A stretch of DNA of 64,000 nt from G963556115 sp963666605 (lineage in GTDB: Bacteria > Planctomycetota > SZUA-567). The translations under genes and the position numbers were made by a program. Below are positions 57,008 to 64,000 of this stretch, piece after piece. Under the pieces are notes generated by a model. The model was not told where the DNA came from. It saw only the letters and a list, made by a program, of their open reading frames with translations, and searched no databases. The stretch is from the NCBI GenBank assembly GCA_965140405.1, contig OZ223208.1, positions 3,162,001 to 3,226,000 on the forward strand, in the 5' to 3' direction. Numbering within the stretch: the first letter of the stretch is position 1; each line of letters opens with the position of its first letter.

Positions 57008-58300
57008 TTATTTCACAAGATTGAATAAGCGTGGTAGGAAGAGTATGACATCAGGAAAACATGTAACGAGCATCAACGAAATAAATAACGGAATCAGCCA
57101 CGGGGAGGTATATTTTACAACGTTTCCAAATGACTTTCCCGTTACTCCCGAAAGCATAAATAACGATTGCCCTATAGGTGGAGTCATCAGACCAATCATT
57201 AGGTTCAAGACAACAATAACTCCAAGGTGCACATCATTAATTCCCACTACTCTGGTAATTGGCAGAAGCATTGGCACCATCAACAGAATTACCGGTGTAG
57301 AGTCGAGAATCATGCCAAAGAAAATCAGTAGTACATTTATCATGATTAGAACAATAAGCTCATTATGTGAAACACTCAGAATTAAATTCAGAAGTACTCT
57401 ATCCAATCTTTCAAACTGTAAAACCCAACCAAAGAGCGCAGCAGAAGATATTATAGTAAGCGCTGGAACTACCCCAGTTACCGTCAGACGCATAACTCTC
57501 GGTATATCACTTATCGTCATTTCACGGTATACCACTAGTATTACAAACAGGACATAAATTATACTTACCAACGCAGCTTCTGTCGGCGTAAAGTATCCGC
57601 TCCAGATTCCACCCATAATTACTACTGGCATCAATAGCGCCAGAATAGTAGATTTCATCATTTGAAGGCACTCTTTAAAGCTAGCTCGTTTATGAACTGG
57701 ATATTTTTTCTTTTTTGCGATCAGAAAAATAGTTATACAGAGTACTATAGCCATGATTACCCCAGGCACAATTCCTGCAGAGAAAAGTGCACCTACAGAA
57801 ACACTTGCAGCCGAGCCATAAATAACCATCGGTATACTTGGAGGCACAATCGGCCCCATAGTTGAAGAAGCTGCGGTCACACCTATCACCATATTATCAT
57901 CATAATTTTCATCTTTCATAGCCTTCATCTCAACCTGTCCAAGGCCACCTATGTCTGCCAAAGCCGATCCAGACATACCGGAGAATAAAAAGCTTGAAAC
58001 AACATTCACATACGCCAATCCTCCTGGAAGGTGTCCGCAGATTGAACGACAGAAACTGAATATTTTGGTAGTTATTCCCCCATTATTCATTATGATACCT
58101 GCCATCATGAACATAGGAATAGCCAGCAGAACGAAGTTATCTAGACTAGCAAATAATTTTTGCATAACCATCATATCATTAATCATGCCACTGATAAGGC
58201 AGTAGCTTAAACCACTGCATAATAAAGCCAAATATGTAGGTGCTCCAATTACCAACAAGACAATGAAGATCCCCATATATACAATCAATTCAAAACTCAT
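57008..58300 (-). CDS. dctM: TRAP transporter large permease (DctM)
   Basis: 430 residues from the ATG at 58300; a frame to 58345 would make it unusually long. About twelve membrane helices, with LLAIPMFMMAGIIMNNGGI near residue 55, GLAYVNVVSSFLFSGMSGSA near 90, AASSTMGPIVPPSIPMVIYG near 145 and TPPIGQSLFMLSG near 375, all characteristic of DctM. It is the sodium-coupled pore of a tripartite importer for sugar acids or other carboxylates, together with DctQ and DctP encoded upstream. Confidence 0.95.
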   Translation of the reverse strand: MSFELIVYMGIFIVLLVIGAPTYLALLCSGLSYCLISGMINDMMVMQKLFASLDNFVLLAIPMFMMAGIIMNNGGITTKIFSFCRSICGHLPGGLAYVNVVSSFLFSGMSGSALADIGGLGQVEMKAMKDENYDDNMVIGVTAASSTMGPIVPPSIPMVIYGSAASVSVGALFSAGIVPGVIMAIVLCITIFLIAKKKKYPVHKRASFKECLQMMKSTILALLMPVVIMGGIWSGYFTPTEAALVSIIYVLFVILVVYREMTISDIPRVMRLTVTGVVPALTIISSAALFGWVLQFERLDRVLLNLILSVSHNELIVLIMINVLLIFFGMILDSTPVILLMVPMLLPITRVVGINDVHLGVIVVLNLMIGLMTPPIGQSLFMLSGVTGKSFGNVVKYTSPWLIPLFISLMLVTCFPDVILFLPRLFNLVK

Positions 58301-58388
58301 AATTTCACTTTCATTGTTACAGCCATCTGTTAAAATGAAATCCAAAAATAACCATAATACTAACAGACAAATTCAAAAATTACCTACA

Positions 58389-58865
58389 CTATTGTTTTAA
58401 CAGAGCGCAAATACTGTTCTTCATCTTTTCCAATACCCTGATTACCATCAAAGCCCCACTCAACGGCAGAATTACCACGACATATGATTTGCTTATATCT
58501 AAAGCATAGGTACGGGAGGCTCCTGAATAGCCCACATATTCTATTCCTTTGACAAATATCCAGGAAAATACTACCAGGGTTACAATATCTATAATAAACT
58601 CGATAATTATCTGTATCTTTTGAGGTAACCTCGTCACAAAACAGTCTATCCTGATATGTTTATGATATTTTGTAGCATAAGACAAACCCAAGAAGACCAT
58701 CCACACAAAGGAATATCTGGAAACTTCTTCAGTGAAACTAAGGGGACTCTTGAAAAATAGCCGCAAAAATATCTGCACCGTTATATTCAACAAGAATATA
58801 CCGAGGAAAAGAATCATTAGGTATACTTCAAAATTATTCCATAGCCGCTGAAAGATATTTTTCAT
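58389..58865 (-). CDS. dctQ: TRAP transporter small permease (DctQ)
   Basis: 158 residues with four membrane helices. The EEVSRYSFVWMVFLGLSYA segment near residue 42 is the DctQ family signature. It pairs with DctM at the inner membrane. It is separated from dctP by 254 nt containing a long hairpin, and from dctM by 88 nt. The ribosome binding site is weak. Confidence 0.92.
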   Translation of the reverse strand: MKNIFQRLWNNFEVYLMILFLGIFLLNITVQIFLRLFFKSPLSFTEEVSRYSFVWMVFLGLSYATKYHKHIRIDCFVTRLPQKIQIIIEFIIDIVTLVVFSWIFVKGIEYVGYSGASRTYALDISKSYVVVILPLSGALMVIRVLEKMKNSICALLKQ

Positions 58866-59011
58866 AAATCATTCTCAATCTTTTATAAGGTTAATAGCGA
58901 TAAGCAGAGAGCTATATTAAGATTTATATTCGGAAGATACGCTAGATATATTACCAGAAGTCGACACTTCAAACCTATAGTCTTTTAACTTAGCATAAAG
59001 CCTCTGCTTTA

Positions 59012-59067
59012 CTTTTAATCAAGGAAAGTCTCAGAATTATCCACCTCAGACTTCCCTTAATTAAAAG
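59012..59067 (-). terminator. long intercistronic hairpin between dctP and dctQ
   Basis: Arms 59012-59031 and 59048-59067 form a 20-bp stem. The two plus-strand mismatches become G-U pairs in minus-strand RNA, showing it is kept for that strand. Read-through to dctQ-dctM must occur, so it probably raises dctP over the permeases. Confidence 0.7.
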
Positions 59068-59119
59068 ATACATAAATATTTCTTTCCGCCTTCTTCAGAC
59101 AGATAAGTAACTAATAAAA

Positions 59120-60127
59120 TTAATAATTCAAAAATTCTCTGATATCAAGGATAATTGGTGCATACTTTTCATTAGACATATATTTTTCATCAACCATTTT
59201 TTTAGCATTAGCATAAAAAGCTTCCATATCAAGATCTTCCTTGCCGTACATCTTCATACCTGCTTTTTGACAAACTTCTCTTGCTTTAGCATAATACTCT
59301 TCCATATCAATGGCATACTGTTTAATGCAGTATTTTTCAAACAAATCATTAAATATCTTCTTTTCATTGTCTGAAAGGCTATTCCAAGCATCACTATTAA
59401 GGAAAAATGCACTGAGAGTATATCCATGCTGTGTATCATAAAAATGATCCTGCACCTCATATAACTTAGAGTTATAAACATTGGCAATACCATTATCCTG
59501 TCCTTGTACTACACCTGTCTGTAGTGCCATGTAGAGTTCAGTGAAAGAAATTGGCACAGGAGTAGCTCCAAGAGCAGAGATCACATCCTGCCATACCTGA
59601 GCTGTCATTGAACGTACCATAACCCCATTAAGGTCTTCAGGCCTCTTAACATCAATACCCTTAGTAGTAAGAGCCCTTGCTCCGTTTAAAGAATCACCAA
59701 CAAAATGCAGTTGAGTCAGCTGCTCAAGTTCATTCCACAACTTTTTCTGTTTTGGACTTTCCATAAGATACTTGTGCGCATCTTCATAAGACTGGAACAA
59801 ATAAGGCAGAGCAAAAACCCCAAATTCGTCCATAAATGTTGGAAGCCCTGAGGTCACATTACCAAAGAACCCCTGAATAGTATTGGTTCTGGTAAGTTCC
59901 AACAATTCCTCTTCACTCCCTATTGAATTACTGAAGTAGACATCAATTTTAATTCTTCCATTGGTTGCCTTTTCAAAATCCTTTGCTAAGTTCACCAAAG
60001 CGATAGATTGAGGGTGTCTGTCATCTACACCATTACAAATACGCCAATCTTCAGAAGCATTACCTGAAGGAATCAATACCAAAGACATAACCAAGCTAAC
60101 AAATGTCATAATAAGTTTTTTCATCAT
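59120..60127 (-). CDS. dctP: TRAP transporter periplasmic binding protein (DctP)
   Basis: 335 residues from the ATG at 60127, with AAGGAAA upstream; the frame to 60193 adds a non-signal leader. Signal peptide ends near SGNASED. The fold shows DDRHPQSIALVNLAKDFE, GFFGNVTSGL, GARALTTKGIDVKRPEDLNG with the conserved Arg that binds the ligand carboxylate, and QTGVVQGQDNGIANVY. It binds a carboxylated ligand in the periplasm, plausibly a hexuronate or aldonate given the kdgK-eda genes elsewhere in the window. Confidence 0.95.
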   Translation of the reverse strand: MMKKLIMTFVSLVMSLVLIPSGNASEDWRICNGVDDRHPQSIALVNLAKDFEKATNGRIKIDVYFSNSIGSEEELLELTRTNTIQGFFGNVTSGLPTFMDEFGVFALPYLFQSYEDAHKYLMESPKQKKLWNELEQLTQLHFVGDSLNGARALTTKGIDVKRPEDLNGVMVRSMTAQVWQDVISALGATPVPISFTELYMALQTGVVQGQDNGIANVYNSKLYEVQDHFYDTQHGYTLSAFFLNSDAWNSLSDNEKKIFNDLFEKYCIKQYAIDMEEYYAKAREVCQKAGMKMYGKEDLDMEAFYANAKKMVDEKYMSNEKYAPIILDIREFLNY

Positions 60128-60291
60128 TTCATTTCCTTTTTTACACATCAAAACATAACAAAAAAAACACAACAAACTTACATTTATACACAACAGTACC
60201 GCCTAACCCACAACAGGTTATTATTTCAAACATTTAATAATTAGTATTTTGAATGTTATTTACTGGAAACTACCTAGTGCACTGCTCTCAC

Positions 60292-60969
60292 TTAACTATA
60301 AAGCTGCGCCCACCATTCAGTCAAGTGTTTCTCTATCCTGCGACGAGATTTTGGAAAATTCTGTTCAGAGATGCTCTCAACAACGCTCATATGCTCTTTG
60401 TATGCTGTCTGCGCATTTTTTCTAAAGGAAAATGACATACTTCGAGACTCCCTGACAGCTTCAACCAGAAGACTATATATTTTAACCAATACCGAATTAC
60501 CGCTTGCATCAACAATTATACTATGAAATTCTTCATCCAGCTGCACCATAACCGGTACATTTACACAATCCATTGCCTGTGAAAATTTCTCGCAATTTTC
60601 TTTTAAAAGTTGGATATCTTTATCGGTTCTATTCTCACATGCAAGCTTAACTGCAAGGATCTCATTACTAAGTCTTACCTCAAAAAGTTCCGAAAGCTGA
60701 GGAGAATGCTCAACAAACCAATCTCTAACAATATCAATATTATCTGGAGTTAAATTTTTAATAAAAGCACCGCGCCCTGGGAGTATTTCCAGATATTTCA
60801 TCGTCTGCAATACTCTTAACGCTTCACGAACTGTCGAGCGTCCAACATTAAGCAATTTCCCGATGTTCTGCTCTGGAATAAATTTATCTCCCTCTTTATA
60901 TTCACCAGAAAGAATTAATTTTTTCAGTTCTTCAACAACTTGATCAGTTACAGATTTACTTCGTATCAT
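60292..60969 (-). CDS. GntR family regulator, FadR subfamily (FCD domain)
   Basis: 225 residues. Winged helix at the N-terminus: FIPEQNIGKLLNVGRSTVREAL and the wing EILPGRGAFI. The C-terminal FCD domain (about 90-220) has LFEVRLSNEILAVKLAC and QLDEEFHSIIVDASG, with His and Asp positions that bind metal and a carboxylate effector. It lies just upstream of the TRAP operon on the same strand (164 nt gap) and probably controls it in response to the imported acid. Two dyads upstream of its start suggest autoregulation. Confidence 0.92.
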   Translation of the reverse strand: MIRSKSVTDQVVEELKKLILSGEYKEGDKFIPEQNIGKLLNVGRSTVREALRVLQTMKYLEILPGRGAFIKNLTPDNIDIVRDWFVEHSPQLSELFEVRLSNEILAVKLACENRTDKDIQLLKENCEKFSQAMDCVNVPVMVQLDEEFHSIIVDASGNSVLVKIYSLLVEAVRESRSMSFSFRKNAQTAYKEHMSVVESISEQNFPKSRRRIEKHLTEWWAQLYS

Positions 60970-60996
60970 TTTATCCCTATCTCAAACCCAACAAAA

Positions 60997-61013
60997 TGTC
61001 TGCTCATCAGACA
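60997..61013. promoter_or_regulatory. GntR/FadR-type operator dyad 1
   Basis: TGTCTG-CTCAT-CAGACA, perfect 6-bp arms, 28 bp before the GntR gene start. It shares the half-site CAGACAAT with the second dyad. Confidence 0.5.
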
Positions 61014-61043
61014 ATCTATATTTCAATAGTTTAATAATTATAT

Positions 61044-61064
61044 ATTGTCAGCATATCAGACAAT
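61044..61064. promoter_or_regulatory. GntR/FadR-type operator dyad 2
   Basis: ATTGTC-N9-GACAAT, with the extended half-site CAGACAAT shared with dyad 1. Two copies 50 bp apart before a regulator gene suggest autoregulation. Confidence 0.45.
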
Positions 61065-61326
61065 TTCCCTTATGCCAATTTTTTTTCATTTTTTTTTCTT
61101 AATAATAAAATAACATAGTCATTTATTTTATCAATAATTTTTACTGATTGTCTTCAGAATCAGCATTCTGATGGTTTAATAATACTAATTTATATTTTGC
61201 AAATTTCCATGAGATTCTGACTCTCTGATTACTCATGAATCTTCGATAAATTTGAGTTTTACTTTAATTTATTGAGCATCTATAAATTAAAATAAAAACA
61301 GTCACCCTGAAATTATTGTATTTTGA

Positions 61327-61479
61327 ACTAATATTCTTATATTCTCTCAAGATTTAGTATTAGAAATTTTAGAGTATTTTTTGTACTTTCTTCCTATTGG
61401 AGATAATAATTTATCAATAAGTCAAGTTAAGACCATTGATTCTACATCAATTTCTACAATCAATAAAACCTCTGCTTAA
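61327..61479 (+). pseudogene. possible IS4-type transposase fragment
   Basis: 50 codons without a start, ending in TAA. KTIDSTSIST resembles the first catalytic-Asp motif (I-D-S-T) of IS4-family DDE transposases. The match is short and no inverted repeats were found. Confidence 0.25.
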
Positions 61480-61614
61480 CCCTAAATTGTGTCAGAAAAG
61501 CGCCCTAAACGTACCAAACATGCTGGGCAACATAAATACTTATATGAATACCATAGGCAAAATACAAATACGAGCAATATTGCTCAAAGTACTGCTTTTA
61601 CAAGCTTAAATAAA

Positions 61615-61643
61615 AAAAGACACCACCTTTGGCAGTGTCTTTT
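61615..61643. terminator. hairpin terminator
   Basis: AAAAGACAC (61615-61623) and GTGTCTTTT (61635-61643) with an 11-nt loop, flanked by A and T runs. It is 320 bp beyond the stop of the MalK-like gene and can act on both strands. Confidence 0.6.
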
Positions 61644-61963
61644 AAAATAAATTAACTTCTAAAACATGATACATATTTAGTGAAAGGTCTTAAAAACAGA
61701 ATACTTTGCTAAATACTTATATATCAACCAAGTACAAAGCACCCTTTAATAAAGCATTATAATAGAGACTCCATCACCACATAAAACAAATTACATTGGT
61801 TGTATTGATATGATAATTATAAAGGAACAGCAAACCTTAATACCCGATAATTCTTTATTACAGTATTAAATCATTCCTCCAAATCATTTTGTAGTCTTCC
61901 CAAGTTATTCTTAATTTTGCTCCCTCATAAAAATAACTTTTAATACATATCTAAAAATACCTA

Positions 61964-63034
61964 CTAAATAATGCGTTCTTTTGTCTTCGCATCAAAAAAG
62001 TGTGATGCCCCTGGTATAGGTTCAACGTTGATAATATCCCCCGGAGATAATTCTACCCTTTCATGAAGTAGAATAGTTATCTGCTCGCCACAGCACTTCG
62101 CTAGTACAACAATCTCAGAGCCTGTATCCTCAGTAATTGTCACTTCCGCCTTGACCCCAGAATCTTTTGAAAGTTGTAAATGCTCTGGACGGATTCCATA
62201 AAGTACTTTTGAATACGGCGATAAGTTATCTCCATCCTTTATAGGTAGCTTCGATCCATTACCTGTAATGAAGAATGCCTTTCCAGCTTCTTTAACCAGA
62301 TCCCCTTCAACAAAATTCATAGCGGGTGAGCCAATGAAGTTAGCGACAAACTGGTTACAAGGATAATCAAATAATTCGCGTGGACTTCCAACCTGCTCCA
62401 CCTCTCCCTTATTCATCACAACAATCCGATCTGCAAGGGTCATCGCTTCTATCTGATCGTGAGTGACATACACAGTTGTAATACCAAGTCTCCGATGCAA
62501 TTGCTTTATCTCTCCGCGCATCTGTACACGCAATTTTGCGTCAAGATTTGAAAGCGGTTCATCAAAGAGAAAAACCTGTGGTTTTCTAACAATAGCCCGC
62601 CCCATTGCAACCCGCTGACGCTGTCCACCAGATAACTGTTTCGGATACCGCTGCAATAACGGGGTAAGCCCGAGAATATCTGCTGCTTCCTGCACCGCAC
62701 ATTTTATCTTTTCCTTATCCATCTTCTTCAGCTTCATGGCAAATCCCATATTATCCGCTACTGTCATATGTGGATATAGTGCATAACCTTGGAACACCAT
62801 AGCAATATCACGATCTTTAGGCTGAACATTATTTACTACCCGATTATTGATAGAGATATCACCATATGAAATATCTTCCAGACCGGAGATCATCCTTAGT
62901 AGAGTCGACTTCCCACACCCTGATGGACCAACTAGGGTAATAAACTCTCCGTCATTAATGTCTAGAGAAATTCCTTTTATAACTTCAACCTGTCCATACG
63001 CTTTGTATACATCTTTTATTACAACCGAACCCAT
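61964..63034 (-). CDS. MalK/UgpC/MsmK-like sugar ABC transporter ATPase (orphan)
   Basis: 356 residues from the ATG at 63034, eight bases after GGAGG. Walker A GPSGCGKST near residue 38, Q-loop VFQGYALYPHMTV, signature LSGGQRQRVAMGRAI, Walker B VFLFDEPLSNLD and H-loop VTHDQIEAMTLADR. The C-terminal regulatory domain has YGIRPEHLQLS and ends in a beta-rich TOBE-like part. Such ATPases drive CUT1 importers of oligosaccharides and often serve several transporters. No CUT1 permease genes are nearby; it may energise transporters encoded elsewhere. It follows the GH127 gene on the same strand. Confidence 0.93.
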   Translation of the reverse strand: MGSVVIKDVYKAYGQVEVIKGISLDINDGEFITLVGPSGCGKSTLLRMISGLEDISYGDISINNRVVNNVQPKDRDIAMVFQGYALYPHMTVADNMGFAMKLKKMDKEKIKCAVQEAADILGLTPLLQRYPKQLSGGQRQRVAMGRAIVRKPQVFLFDEPLSNLDAKLRVQMRGEIKQLHRRLGITTVYVTHDQIEAMTLADRIVVMNKGEVEQVGSPRELFDYPCNQFVANFIGSPAMNFVEGDLVKEAGKAFFITGNGSKLPIKDGDNLSPYSKVLYGIRPEHLQLSKDSGVKAEVTITEDTGSEIVVLAKCCGEQITILLHERVELSPGDIINVEPIPGASHFFDAKTKERII

Positions 63035-63102
63035 GACTAAAACCTCCAGTATAACTAAATATTTTGCGGTAAAACTATTCAAGCACCAGAATTAAAACAT
63101 CA

Positions 63103-64000
63103 CTACTGCTCACACGAATTGTAAATCGGCAACCATACCAGCATCTCTCCGGGATCCCGATTATCCCACAAATAATATGGAATCGCCGTAATATCCATAT
63201 CGCACCACTCAGCTGGTTTCTCTCTATATAGCTCAATTCCCCAGTCATCTACCATTTTAGCTCTGGCCTTTCCGGTTATTACTGTTGCTCCCCCGAAAAT
63301 ATCAGAACGAAACTCACTTTTGAATTCAGCCTTGGCATCAATATATATCCTATTCAACGGCATCTTATTATCAACCTCTTCTAAACAATAAACCAGAGGT
63401 CCTCTAGCCAATGCCATTCTATTCACATTCTGTTTGATACTTGGATGAGGATATAATTTACGCACAGTCATTGGAATATTCAAATCCAGAGTATCACCAT
63501 TCCTCCAGACTCTCTTAAGAATAAGATAACCTTTTACAGAGTTTCCTGCAATATTAATATCTTCGCCGTTGAGCTTCGCTGTAGCGCCTATAGACCACTC
63601 TGGGATACGCACTGCCATAGTAAACTCACCTGCACCGCTATTATCTATATTGATTCGTACTGCTCCATCCCATGGATAATTGGTCTCCTGCTTTATTGCT
63701 ACCTTTCCACCGGAAACTTCAAATGAACCCGTACTCTGACAGTATAAATTGACTGCAATAGCCTCATCCGCACAGCTATATATATAAGTCCCGATAGAAG
63801 CAACCAATCGTGAAATATTTGGAGGACAACAAGGACAGCGATGCCATTCCCAGCGGTTATGTGTTCCATTACTTTCGAGGGGATTTTCGTAAAAGAAGCG
63901 TGAACCATCCTGAGACAAGCCAGATAAAGCGCCATTATAAATAGCCTGCTCCATAACATCAGCATATCTGACATCCGGGCCAAATCCCAACATACGGTGC
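63103..64000 (-). CDS. glycoside hydrolase family 127 (beta-L-arabinofuranosidase), 5' end outside window
   Basis: The C-terminal roughly 299 residues of a longer protein (family length about 600-650); the frame continues past base 64000 (codons for HRML at the edge). WEWHRCPCCPPNISRLVASI contains the paired cysteines of the zinc-cysteine active site of GH127 enzymes, where one cysteine is the nucleophile. SCADEAIAVNLYCQSTG, NYPWDGAVRINID and RIPEWSIGA are the following beta-domain motifs. It removes beta-L-arabinofuranose from plant arabinan or hydroxyproline-linked glycans. The partner ATPase gene is 68 nt downstream. Confidence 0.92.
   Translation of the reverse strand, partial: HRMLGFGPDVRYADVMEQAIYNGALSGLSQDGSRFFYENPLESNGTHNRWEWHRCPCCPPNISRLVASIGTYIYSCADEAIAVNLYCQSTGSFEVSGGKVAIKQETNYPWDGAVRINIDNSGAGEFTMAVRIPEWSIGATAKLNGEDINIAGNSVKGYLILKRVWRNGDTLDLNIPMTVRKLYPHPSIKQNVNRMALARGPLVYCLEEVDNKMPLNRIYIDAKAEFKSEFRSDIFGGATVITGKARAKMVDDWGIELYREKPAEWCDMDITAIPYYLWDNRDPGEMLVWLPIYNSCEQ

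Larger units (their letters stand above)
60970..61963. other. gene-free region with operators, a terminator and a possible transposase scrap
   Basis: About 1 kb. It holds two dyads near the GntR start, a 50-codon fragment at 61327-61479, and a terminator at 61615-61643. The rest is AT-rich and featureless. Confidence 0.45.

Noticed and set aside
57021..57557. 178-codon forward ORF inside dctM
   Set aside because: Antisense shadow of dctM with threonine/isoleucine-rich composition.
61327..61643. Intact insertion sequence
   Set aside because: Only a 50-codon fragment with one weak motif; no terminal inverted repeats or target duplication.

Overview
The window reads as a stretch of chromosome from an AT-rich, probably anaerobic, Gram-negative carbohydrate degrader. 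The evidence is Sec signal peptides on periplasmic binding proteins, TRAP transporters, a sigma-54 activator, two oxygen-sensitive glycyl radical enzymes (GREs) and glycosidases of families 43 and 127. The style recalls Lentisphaerota/Kiritimatiellota or spirochaetes, but nothing here fixes the taxon. No rRNA, tRNA, CRISPR array, intact insertion sequence or prophage was found.

Layout. (1) 1-5.5 kb: end of a two-domain GNAT acetyltransferase, an AEC carrier, a Gfo/Idh/MocA oxidoreductase, a membrane hybrid histidine kinase and a small membrane protein resembling that kinase's input domain. (2) 5.7-28.6 kb: the main island, almost all on the minus strand. It holds a ROK kinase, GRE2, three paralogous sugar-binding proteins, a CUT2-type sugar ABC transporter (ATPase and two permeases), GRE1, one radical-SAM activase, a large ROK-like protein, a zinc alcohol dehydrogenase, a GH43 glycosidase and a lone family-5 binding protein. 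A divergent GntR/LacI-type regulator lies behind an intergenic region full of repeated TTACANTTAA boxes. The set suggests import, phosphorylation and radical dehydration of a sugar or polyol that I cannot name. (3) 28.7-35.3 kb: MarR regulator with an MFS carrier, YjdM, a MATE pump behind a leader ORF and attenuator-like terminator, RsgA, and a small secreted protein. (4) 35.5-38.4 kb: kdgK-eda with a divergent IclR regulator that is frameshifted although an operator-like dyad remains. (5) 39-42.2 kb: a sigma-54 response regulator followed after 2 nt by a protein fusing an ABC ATPase domain to a PAS histidine kinase, the most unusual gene here. (6) 42.2-46.5 kb: PssA-like and nucleotidyltransferase genes, then a graveyard of sugar genes (LacI, GH31 and fucose-isomerase-like remnants) around one intact cupin-like ORF. 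(7) 46.6-53.1 kb: a SulP transporter convergent with a second CUT2 sugar ABC operon carrying two different binding proteins. (8) 53.1-54.9 kb: gene-poor. (9) 54.9-61 kb: a TRAP transporter operon with a dehydrogenase, a DapA-family aldolase and a FadR-type GntR regulator. (10) 61.3-64 kb: a possible transposase scrap, an orphan MalK/UgpC-like ATPase and a GH127 gene running off the edge.

Together the genes describe import and breakdown of plant- or alga-type glycans, sugars and sugar acids. Upper pathways for the sugar acids would feed 2-keto-3-deoxygluconate and the Entner-Doudoroff aldolase. Several regulatory RNAs are implied by hairpins. Where a different internal start had a better ribosome binding site than the longest ORF, I used that start and say so.
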